DNA of 64,000 nt from Butyricicoccus pullicaecorum DSM 23266 (GTDB taxonomy: Bacteria > Bacillota > Clostridia > Oscillospirales > Butyricicoccaceae). Position 1 is the first letter of the stretch. Each line of letters begins with the position of its first letter. Below, piece by piece: positions 58,203 through 64,000 of the stretch. Made by a program: the position numbers and the translations under genes. The DNA lies in contig NZ_FUXW01000001.1 in assembly GCF_900167005.1 (NCBI RefSeq), positions 434,001 to 498,000 of the forward strand, given 5' to 3'. The notes under the pieces were generated by a model that did not search any database, was not told the origin of the DNA, and saw only the letters and a program-made list of their open reading frames with translations.

Positions 58203-59241
58203 AGACATGCTGAGTAAGCTGCATTTTTCCGAAGAACAGAAAGAAAACATGGTAGACCGTCTGATGCGCGCTCAGCTCGAGCCGGTGCAGCCCAAAAAGC
58301 GCCGCCGTCCGATTGGACGTACGGTTGCTGCAATCGCAGCGGTTGCGGCTGTGATGTCCATGGGCGCAGGCGCTGTGTACAGTGGTCTGGCGAGTGATGC
58401 ATTTTCTGCGATTTTTGGCACCGAACAGACCGAGATCATCGATAAGATCGGCAAGCCGCTGGGCGTTTCGGATACCGATGCGGGTATTACGGTCACCGCT
58501 GATGCGATTTTGGGTGATGAACACAATTTGAACGTTGTGTTTACCTTGACCAAGGACGACGGTAGCAGCTGGGATGTCACGGACGCTAAGCTGTTGTCGT
58601 TTGGTGAGGCGACGGTGAGACTGAACCATCTGGGCGGCAGCCATGGCGGCGCGTGGTTCGTCGATGAAGACCCGAACGACAATCAGATTCAGTACGTAGA
58701 ACAGATCACGGTGGACGATGGAAGCATTCCCATGGGCTCTGCAAAGGCGAGCATGTCCGACCTGACCGTGTACGATAGCCAGACCGGCGACGTACAGCAG
58801 GTGATTGAGGGAAGCTGGAACTTGCGCTTTGATGTCCAGTATGAAGACAGCAGCGTGGAATTGCTGACAGACTCTGTGCAGGTTGTGACCGATGCTGGTA
58901 CGGCAACTGTGACTGAGGTCAGACTGTCGCCGGTTGGCTTCCGTGTGAGCGGATATTACGAAGCATTCAATGCGGAAACCCAGCAGATGGCAGACAATTA
59001 CGAAGCGGCAAGCGGACGTGAGCCGGATGATTCTCCGTTCCGTCGGATGCGTGATGTCCCGGTCGTGATGACACTGAAGAGCGGCGAGACCGTTGATCTG
59101 GGCACCTATGCCGGCGGATCGGCTAATATGTCCGACCGGTCGTTCACCCTCAGCGGATGCTATGAGAGTGCCATTTATAACCTTGACGATGTGGAATCGG
59201 TGACGGTAGGCGATGTTACGCTGCCAGTGACTGCGCAGTAA
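58186..59241 (+). CDS. Single-pass membrane protein, DUF4179-type, probable anti-sigma partner
   Basis: 351 aa. GTG start at 58186 with TGGGAGGG upstream, overlapping the sigma gene by 17 nt. The cytoplasmic N-terminus (MNKEYKDMLSKLHFSEEQKE) is ~45 residues long. A basic stretch (KKRRRPIGR) leads to one membrane helix (TVAAIAAVAAVMSMGAGAVY, ~47-66). The rest is extracellular, rich in beta strands. This layout and the coupled sigma gene match DUF4179 anti-sigma-like proteins of clostridia. Direct sigma binding is inferred. Confidence 0.82.
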   Translation: MNKEYKDMLSKLHFSEEQKENMVDRLMRAQLEPVQPKKRRRPIGRTVAAIAAVAAVMSMGAGAVYSGLASDAFSAIFGTEQTEIIDKIGKPLGVSDTDAGITVTADAILGDEHNLNVVFTLTKDDGSSWDVTDAKLLSFGEATVRLNHLGGSHGGAWFVDEDPNDNQIQYVEQITVDDGSIPMGSAKASMSDLTVYDSQTGDVQQVIEGSWNLRFDVQYEDSSVELLTDSVQVVTDAGTATVTEVRLSPVGFRVSGYYEAFNAETQQMADNYEAASGREPDDSPFRRMRDVPVVMTLKSGETVDLGTYAGGSANMSDRSFTLSGCYESAIYNLDDVESVTVGDVTLPVTAQ

Positions 59242-59260
59242 AGCATAGACCCAATATTGC

Positions 59261-59292
59261 AAGCGGCTGTCCTTTGCGGGATGGCCGCTTTT
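59261..59292 (+). terminator. Terminator of the sigma/anti-sigma unit
   Basis: AAGCGGC (59261-59267) pairs with GCCGCTT (59284-59290), with inner TCC/GGA; TTTT follows. Confidence 0.8.
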
Positions 59293-59354
59293 CCATTCTG
59301 ACCAGTTTGTGCACAGGCCTGATACAAATTCCTGTTCCGTCTTACGGTGCGATA

Positions 59355-59363
59355 TGCTATAAT
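59355..59363 (+). promoter_or_regulatory. Extended -10 promoter for the M16 peptidase
   Basis: TGC-TATAAT (59355-59363); -35 weak (TTCCGT). Confidence 0.55.
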
Positions 59364-59427
59364 AAAAACAGAAAATAGATGAAAACATTCGAATCGGTCG
59401 GATGTTTGGAACGGTGGAGTTTAAATT

Positions 59428-60675
59428 ATGTATCAGAAAATTACCCTGCGCAACGGCGTGCGTGTGGTCGCCGAGCGCATTGGCCATGTCCGGTCAGCTG
59501 CGATCGGCGTGTGGATTGGAAACGGCAGCCGGTTTGAGAGCGCCGAGCAGAATGGCATCTCGCACTTCATTGAGCACATGATTTTTAAGGGCACAGAGAA
59601 GCGCACCGCGCGGCATATCGCGTCCATGATGGACGCGATGGGTGGTCAGTCCAACGCATTTACGACCAAGGATTGCACCTGTTACTATATGAAGGTGCTC
59701 GATACCCACTTACATACGGCAGCTGAGTTGCTGGCTGATATGTTCCTGTGCTCCAGCTTTGCCGATGAGGACATTGAACTTGAGCGCGGTGTCGTTCTGG
59801 AAGAAATCGATATGTACGAGGATACTCCTGAGGATGTCGCAACTGAGAAGCTGTTCGAGGCTTGCTACGAGGGAACTGCACTTGGTCGACCCATTCTGGG
59901 CACCGAGGAAACCCTTGCACGCATGGATTCCAAGGCGCTGCACGATTACGTCAGAAAGAATTATCATCCTGAAGATACGGTCGTCGCCCTGTCGGGCAGC
60001 TTCAGCGATGCCGATTTGGACTATATCTGTGAGCTGTTTGGTGAGATGCAGGGAAGTGGACGCAACCAGATCGAGCCTGCGCACTACCAACCGCGCGTCG
60101 TAATCCGCTCCAAGGAGATTGAGCAGAATCACCTGTGCCTGGGATTTCCGGGCTTGCCGCTGCTGGACGATAAGCGCTACGCATACCAGCTTATGAATGC
60201 AATCATCGGTGGCGGTATGTCTTCGCGCCTGTTCCAGACCGTGCGTGAGCGCAACGGCATGTGCTATTCGATCTATTCTTTCCCGTCTAGCCATGTGGAC
60301 ACCGGCATGTTCTCGATCTATGTCGGATTGGGACAGGAGGACGAGGCCAAGGCAGCCAAGCTCATCTGTAATGTGCTGCGTGACTTCTGTGCAGAGGGGC
60401 CGACCCGCGAGGAGCTTAGCCGCTGCCGTGAACAGCTCAAGAGCAACCTGCTCATGGGTCTTGAGAGCACCAACGCTCGCATGCATCATCTGGGACGCTA
60501 TGAGCTGTTCACCGACCATGTGGTCAGCTCGGACGAACTGGTCGCAGCCTATGATGCGGTCACGGCCGATCAGGTGCGTGCACTAGCAAATGAAGTGTTC
60601 CGTTTCGATCAGGCTTCGATCTGTGCGGTCGGCAATACCGGAGACGAGGCATATTACCGCAGCCTAATCGGTTAA
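59428..60675 (+). CDS. M16-family zinc peptidase (MlpA/YmxG-like)
   Basis: 415 aa. The inverted zinc motif HFIEH is at H46, E49, H50 and the third ligand region is ELERGVVLEEIDMYEDTPED. The second, inactive-half domain with GGGMSSRLFQTVRERNGMCY is present. In Bacillus a homologue (mlpA) lies downstream of pnp, as here. GGTGGAG precedes the ATG. The family digests small peptides; its target here is not known. Confidence 0.93.
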   Translation: MYQKITLRNGVRVVAERIGHVRSAAIGVWIGNGSRFESAEQNGISHFIEHMIFKGTEKRTARHIASMMDAMGGQSNAFTTKDCTCYYMKVLDTHLHTAAELLADMFLCSSFADEDIELERGVVLEEIDMYEDTPEDVATEKLFEACYEGTALGRPILGTEETLARMDSKALHDYVRKNYHPEDTVVALSGSFSDADLDYICELFGEMQGSGRNQIEPAHYQPRVVIRSKEIEQNHLCLGFPGLPLLDDKRYAYQLMNAIIGGGMSSRLFQTVRERNGMCYSIYSFPSSHVDTGMFSIYVGLGQEDEAKAAKLICNVLRDFCAEGPTREELSRCREQLKSNLLMGLESTNARMHHLGRYELFTDHVVSSDELVAAYDAVTADQVRALANEVFRFDQASICAVGNTGDEAYYRSLIG

Positions 60676-60717
60676 GATGGACTCAAAAAAATTTTTGAAG
60701 TTTGCAGAAAAAACTTG

Positions 60718-60747
60718 TTGACAAACCCTATCCTGCCGTGCTATTAT
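60718..60747 (+). promoter_or_regulatory. Promoter for tRNA-Arg
   Basis: TTGACA (60718-60723), 18 nt, TATTAT (60742-60747). Confidence 0.8.
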
Positions 60748-60779
60748 ATATAAGCAGTCAGCGAACAGCACTGCGAAAT

Positions 60780-60856
60780 GCGCCGGTAGCTCAGCTGGAT
60801 AGAGTGTTTGGCTACGAACCAAAAGGTCGGGGGTTCGAATCCCTTCCGGCGTACCA
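60780..60856 (+). tRNA. tRNA-Arg (anticodon ACG)
   Basis: 77 nt with encoded CCA. Acceptor stem GCGCCGG/CCGGCGT, D-arm region TAGCTCAGCTGGATAGAG, anticodon stem-loop TTTGG-CTACGAA-CCAAA giving anticodon ACG, and T-arm GGGGGTTCGAATCCCTT. A34 should be edited to inosine by TadA. The 3' end is a likely attachment site for the prophage that follows. Confidence 0.97.
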
Positions 60857-60935
60857 AAATACATCCGTACGAACAACGCTTTATATTGCAAATGCGGTAT
60901 TTATCTTGGTTGTTCCTATTGATGAATAGTGGTTA

Positions 60936-60970
60936 ATAAGACCCACAGAGTATTCTGTGGGTCTTATTTC
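60936..60970 (+). terminator. Terminator after tRNA-Arg
   Basis: Perfect 14-bp stem ATAAGACCCACAGA/TCTGTGGGTCTTAT with 4-nt loop (60936-60967), then TT. It lies inside the upstream extension of the next open frame. Confidence 0.85.
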
Positions 60971-61006
60971 ATTAAGAATGAATTATTATGGTATTTGGAG
61001 GATTAT

Positions 61007-61363
61007 ATGGAGTTGAAGCTATCATCAGGTAATCATACGATTTTAGATTCTGGGACAGTGATTGCGTATAATAATGCTTCTGAAATATCTTTTGATGTTA
61101 AGATGGATGATACATTTGGGTTTACAGTTATTTTAAGTTTTGTGGAAGCAGAAAATAAATTGCAGAAGCTGGAGACGAGCGTAGTCGAGAATATAATAAC
61201 CTTTACCTGTACAAATTTTAATAATCCGATTGGAACAGGGCTTCCTAAAGCTATGGAGTTAGCGACTTTTAATGATAAGAAAGTGTATTTTAATTTTTGG
61301 GTATTTGAATTAGGTCAGCAGTCTCTTAAACAAGTTTCATATACTTTTTATATGGAGAAATAA
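61007..61363 (+). CDS. DUF6864-like small protein
   Basis: 118 aa from the ATG at 61007, 6 nt after TTGGAGG. A longer frame starts at 60929 but would run through the tRNA terminator. The protein is all-beta in appearance: SSGNHTILDSGTVIAYNNAS, then TFGFTVILSFVEAENKLQKL and FTCTNFNNPIGTGLPKAMEL. From memory this fits DUF6864, a family without known function. Base composition is clearly AT-richer than the host genes, so it was probably acquired. It forms a pair with the membrane-protein gene 6 nt downstream. Confidence 0.75.
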   Translation: MELKLSSGNHTILDSGTVIAYNNASEISFDVKMDDTFGFTVILSFVEAENKLQKLETSVVENIITFTCTNFNNPIGTGLPKAMELATFNDKKVYFNFWVFELGQQSLKQVSYTFYMEK

Positions 61364-61369
61364 ATCAGT

Positions 61370-61735
61370 ATGGCGAACCGTATAAATTCAGAGATTGGAA
61401 AAGAAAGCGAATTAAATACGCTACTCAGAAATGATGGTTTTTTGAGTCTTGACAGGAAATCTCGCTTGGAAATCGTTAATAGTATAATGCAGCAAAAGCA
61501 GCAAGAGCAAGGAGGTGGATGGTTAGGAAAAATACTAGGAACGAACACTCGTAATGCCGTTATACATATCGGATTGATTATATGCATTATTTTGGTACTA
61601 GTGTTGGTTATGGATTGTATGCATGCCTACTGTGCAGATAAAGATATCAATATGGATTTGGTTGATATTATTATTCCTGTGATTACGCTGTATCTTGGTT
61701 ATATTTTCGGAAAAGGACCTGCGCAGGATGAATAA
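61370..61735 (+). CDS. Two-helix membrane protein in AT-rich cassette
   Basis: 121 aa. A soluble, charged N-terminus (~1-60; includes LRNDGFLSLDRKSRLEIVNS and a Gln run) is followed by helices near 64-84 and 96-113. It starts 6 nt after the DUF6864-like gene; AT-rich composition is shared. No family recognised. A small soluble protein plus a small membrane protein beside a phage lysis module would fit a phage accessory (moron) pair, for example superinfection exclusion or defence, but nothing in the sequence proves it. Confidence 0.75.
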   Translation: MANRINSEIGKESELNTLLRNDGFLSLDRKSRLEIVNSIMQQKQQEQGGGWLGKILGTNTRNAVIHIGLIICIILVLVLVMDCMHAYCADKDINMDLVDIIIPVITLYLGYIFGKGPAQDE

Positions 61736-61743
61736 GTAAGAGA

Positions 61744-61775
61744 AAAGGGCGACCATTTCGGTCGCCCTTCTTTTA
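61744..61775. terminator. Bidirectional terminator between cassette and prophage lysis genes
   Basis: AAGGGCGACC (61745-61754) pairs with GGTCGCCCTT (61760-61769); T-runs on both strands. It separates the convergent units. Confidence 0.9.
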
Positions 61776-61778
61776 TGC

Positions 61779-62591
61779 TTATTCGTTGGCCTGCAGCGCC
61801 TTGATCGCCTCGGGCAGCTGCTCGATCTGGCCGCCACACAGCCGGTCCAGATAAACCATCGGCTGTACGCTGCATTCCTGCACAGCGATCTCGCCCTTGG
61901 CATCCACCTTGACGATCTCAGCGTCGATCAGACGCCGGAACGTGCTCTGCGCCCAGTCGGGCATCTGATCGGTGTGGGTATACACTTTCATTTCCTCTTC
62001 TTCCTCCTGTTCTTTCCAGAATTCCGTGTACAGTACATTGGTGTCCACCTTACCGGTCACGCCCGGCACGGTGCCGCTATCGCTGTTCTGCCAGACATCA
62101 AACCGGCCTGCATAGGTCGGCTTGCTCGCCCACTGTGCCAACCAGATCGCGTCGGCATCAACATTGATGTAATCATCAAACCAGCTTTTGGAAGCGTACA
62201 CGCCGCACTGGTAGCCCGCTGCGCGGATCACATCGACAAACGCTTGGGTAATCGCCGAGATATTGGCACGTGTAAACTTAAAGTTGTGCTTTGCCTTGTA
62301 GCCGTCTGCGTCCTCCATGTCAAACCAGAGAGGCATATCAAACTTGCGGCCGTTGATGACATCCAGCAGGTGCCGCGCCTCTACACGGGCATCCTCGACC
62401 GTGAGCGCGTAGCTGTAATGATACACGCCCACGCGCAGCCCTGCTGCCTGTGCGCCCGCCAGATGGCGCTCAAACCACGGGTCAACGTAGGTCTTGCCAT
62501 ATCCGGCGCGGATGATCGCGAAGTCGATTGCGGTGGCGGCACTTGTCCAGTTCACCGCGCCGTTGTGTTTACTGACGTCAATTCCTTTCAC
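61779..62591 (-). CDS. Phage endolysin, GH25 lysozyme with C-terminal extra domain
   Basis: 270 aa. GTG start at 62591 (GGAG upstream). N-terminal MKGIDVSKHNGAVNWTSAAT and the active-site strand LWFDMEDADG place it in glycoside hydrolase family 25; it cleaves peptidoglycan at the muramic acid bond. The catalytic domain ends near residue 197. A Glu run (EEEEE) then links to a ~70-residue tail (QMPDWAQSTFRRLIDAEIVK), which may be a wall-binding domain. Holin lies directly upstream. Confidence 0.93.
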   Translation of the reverse strand: MKGIDVSKHNGAVNWTSAATAIDFAIIRAGYGKTYVDPWFERHLAGAQAAGLRVGVYHYSYALTVEDARVEARHLLDVINGRKFDMPLWFDMEDADGYKAKHNFKFTRANISAITQAFVDVIRAAGYQCGVYASKSWFDDYINVDADAIWLAQWASKPTYAGRFDVWQNSDSGTVPGVTGKVDTNVLYTEFWKEQEEEEEMKVYTHTDQMPDWAQSTFRRLIDAEIVKVDAKGEIAVQECSVQPMVYLDRLCGGQIEQLPEAIKALQANE

Positions 62592-62610
62592 CTATACATC
62601 GCTCCTTTCT

Positions 62611-62629
62611 CGTGTCCAAATTGGACACG
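62611..62629. other. Near-perfect palindrome between holin and endolysin genes
   Basis: CGTGTCCAA (62611-62619), one base, TTGGACACG (62621-62629). As RNA it can form a 7-bp hairpin with a 5-nt loop. It lies 3 nt from the holin stop. Confidence 0.6.
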
Positions 62630-62631
62630 TT

Positions 62632-63066
62632 TTATTTTTGCTCGTTTTTGCCCTGTAACTGCTCGATCGCGCTCATAATCACATCAGGCACCGGCAGCCC
62701 CATGAGTCCAGCATTCTCGATGATTGAGATAGTCTCATTGACGATGTACGCAATCACGACCGCGTCGCGCACAAATGCTGTGCCCAGCACGATATCCAGA
62801 CGCGCAGCCACCAAGACGATGATCAGCGTCATACCTTTTTTTAAGAGCCCTTGCCAACATGCAATGCTGCTCAGACTACCAGATGCACTCTTATCCGATG
62901 CCTGGAACACTCCTGCGACAATCAGGCCGGACAGGTAATCTACTGCCATAAAAAGCAGCAGCGTGATGAGCGCAGCATCCCAGCCACCAAACGCCTGGCT
63001 AATCATACCACCGATCACACCTGCGCCAGTCATGATTGCGGCCTTGGTCTCCGTCAAATGAATCAT
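62632..63066 (-). CDS. Phage holin
   Basis: 144 aa. Hydrophobic segments lie near 10-30, 33-55 and 75-100. GGWDAALITLLLFMAVDYLSG with FQASDKSASGSLSSIACWQG and LLKKGMTLIIVLVAARLD match the toxin-secretion/phage-lysis holin family (TcdE-like). The short charged C-terminus (EQLQGKNEQK) is typical. GGAGGT lies ahead of the ATG. It would form pores that release the endolysin encoded next. Confidence 0.9.
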   Translation of the reverse strand: MIHLTETKAAIMTGAGVIGGMISQAFGGWDAALITLLLFMAVDYLSGLIVAGVFQASDKSASGSLSSIACWQGLLKKGMTLIIVLVAARLDIVLGTAFVRDAVVIAYIVNETISIIENAGLMGLPVPDVIMSAIEQLQGKNEQK

Positions 63067-63078
63067 ATATGTACCTCC

Positions 63079-63489
63079 CTAAATCGTATAGTGTGGGCGC
63101 TCTTCATGGAAGAACTTCCAGCGGATGACATCATCCAACACGATGGCAAGGGTGCTCAGTGCCACCCACAGAAGCGCAAACTGCGGGCAGATTTGCCCCA
63201 GCAGGTTGCCGGGCATATCTGAGTAATCCCAGATGCCCCACCCAAGCCAGATATTAACGATGCAGCCGGTAATCAGCTCGGCAGCAGTAGCGATCAGCGC
63301 ACCGGCGACCGCCTGCGGAAACAACCGCCAGCTTGTCCAAATTTCGTTGAGTCCACCAATAATGAGGAATAGGAGCGCCGCGAGTAGGAACATGGTCCAA
63401 TGGCTGCGCCCTCTCCAAAACACCTCGAAAGTGACATAGCAGCTGCCGCCGAACCAGGCAAGGTAGATGTACTTAGCTGCGCACTGCAT
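63079..63489 (-). CDS. CmpB-like (putative ABC-transporter type IV) membrane protein
   Basis: 136 aa. Three to four helices. EVFWRGRSHWTMFLLAALLF and INIWLGWGIWDYSDMPGNLL with CPQFALLWVALS are the conserved WRGxSHWT and WDYSxxPxN patterns of the CmpB family, often encoded in prophages beside holins. No transport partner is nearby, so function is unknown. It overlaps the upstream gene by 17 nt. Confidence 0.85.
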   Translation of the reverse strand: MQCAAKYIYLAWFGGSCYVTFEVFWRGRSHWTMFLLAALLFLIIGGLNEIWTSWRLFPQAVAGALIATAAELITGCIVNIWLGWGIWDYSDMPGNLLGQICPQFALLWVALSTLAIVLDDVIRWKFFHEERPHYTI

Positions 63490-63976
63490 CGCTGTCTCCT
63501 AACTTGCTGAGCACCGCCTGCATCTGCTCTTGTGCCTCAGCCATGAGCGTGTTGTACTGCTCCAAATAGGTGCCGGTCAACGGCTGACCATAGGTGACAG
63601 CCTCGGCCGCCTCCGGGTCCAGCGTCAGCACATACTGCTTGAGCTGGTTATGGTAGGTCAGCTGGCTGGTCTTGTACATGGACAGCGTAGAGTAGATCGC
63701 TACGATGTCCGCGACCGGATAGGTCTTGCAGGGGCCGTTGTTGGCGTGGTAGATGTAGCCAGTCGCACCAGCCAGACAGGCGGTAAACATCTCCGAGACG
63801 TTCGCCTGGTCAGCCACGGTGTAGGTAAACGATTCCCGGCTGCCGCTGGGCAAATCAACCGACGTGCCCGCGTCGATCGCAGCACTGCAAGCGTCGGCAA
63901 GCTCCTCCAGCTTGGTCTTGTCCTTCTCGCCCGGTTTGGGTCGGGTCTGTTTTGTCTCATCATACCATAACGCCAT
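63473..63976 (-). CDS. Phage tail-associated protein (DUF4376-like)
   Basis: 167 aa, complete: ATG at 63976 with AAGGAGG upstream. There is no membrane helix. The acidic, helical N-terminus leads to a conserved-looking block SRESFTYTVADQANVSEMFT, then TYPVADIVAIYSTLSMYK and HNQLKQYVLTLDPEAAEAVT. This resembles DUF4376-type proteins found at tail ends of phages. Family call from memory. It continues the prophage towards the window end. Confidence 0.7.
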   Translation of the reverse strand: MALWYDETKQTRPKPGEKDKTKLEELADACSAAIDAGTSVDLPSGSRESFTYTVADQANVSEMFTACLAGATGYIYHANNGPCKTYPVADIVAIYSTLSMYKTSQLTYHNQLKQYVLTLDPEAAEAVTYGQPLTGTYLEQYNTLMAEAQEQMQAVLSKLGDSDAVRS

Positions 63977-64000
63977 TACTGAAAACCTCCTTGGATAGAT

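Noticed and set aside
60929-61006. 26-codon extension of the DUF6864-like protein
   Set aside because: It passes through the perfect 14-bp tRNA terminator hairpin and has no ribosome site.
62611-62629. Palindrome between holin and endolysin as phage attachment site
   Set aside because: It sits inside the lysis operon, not at an element border; no second copy seen in the window.

Overview
The window is a chromosomal segment of a spore-forming member of the Clostridia. Its moderately high GC content, SLH-domain protein, copper-amine-oxidase-like/deacetylase protein and gene neighbourhoods suggest an Oscillospirales-type gut bacterium (Butyricicoccus/Agathobaculum-like is a guess). Sporulation and germination genes (spoIIP, gpr, a gerA-type locus, ricT), a CIRCE-controlled hrcA-grpE-dnaK-dnaJ operon and a divergent gpr/rpsT pair all fit Firmicutes. 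Nearly all of the window is ordinary, densely packed core genome. Only the last ~3 kb, after a tRNA-Arg gene, looks foreign. || Layout. 1-1075: incomplete cell-wall polysaccharide deacetylase (minus). 1156-13924: transcription/translation block rpoB-rpoC, L7Ae-like protein, rpsL-rpsG-fusA-tuf, with extra promoters before the L7Ae gene and tuf and a long folded leader before rpsG. 13980-17165: small membrane protein, recD2 and a ComF-type phosphoribosyltransferase. 17228-19681: monocistronic MreB-family gene and a SHOCT-domain protein. 19704-24705: AGCS symporter, tadA, a lipoprotein, an HTH/membrane-protein pair, citrate synthase. 24719-29534: heat-shock operon (minus) with a perfect CIRCE. 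29617-30284: candidate small RNA and a membrane protein. 30498-35246: lepA-hemW, an ACT-domain protein and a DUF711/UPF0210 protein. 35653-41108: gerA-like locus, spoIIP, gpr, and divergent rpsT. 41175-44745: SLH protein, MocR-type and MarR-type regulators. 44787-49562: five-gene operon queG-like/yaaO-like/darA/holB/ricT (minus). 49586-53927: serC-serA and a phosphohexomutase. 54016-60675: membrane protein, candidate ncRNA, rpsO-pnp, a sigma/anti-sigma-like pair and an M16 peptidase. 60780-64000: tRNA-Arg(ACG), two AT-rich genes, then the lysis end of a prophage (endolysin, holin, CmpB-like protein, tail-associated protein) running off the window. || Most unusual signals. (1) Five copies of a modular multi-hairpin intergenic repeat sit at 3' ends of genes (tadA, the DUF711 gene, the GerAB-like gene, the SLH gene, the MocR gene). 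All have the same orientation relative to the upstream gene. Their stems differ by compensatory changes while CGCA tetraloops and the order of hairpins stay constant. (2) An apparently non-coding minus-strand transcription unit at 54527-54730 has promoter, three-way-junction-like fold, GU-rich hairpin and intrinsic terminator. A second, weaker one lies at 29617-29816. (3) The ~285-nt structured rpsG leader. (4) A two-gene AT-rich cassette (DUF6864-like plus two-TM protein) between tRNA-Arg and the prophage lysis module. || All calls are from reading the sequence; no database search was run.
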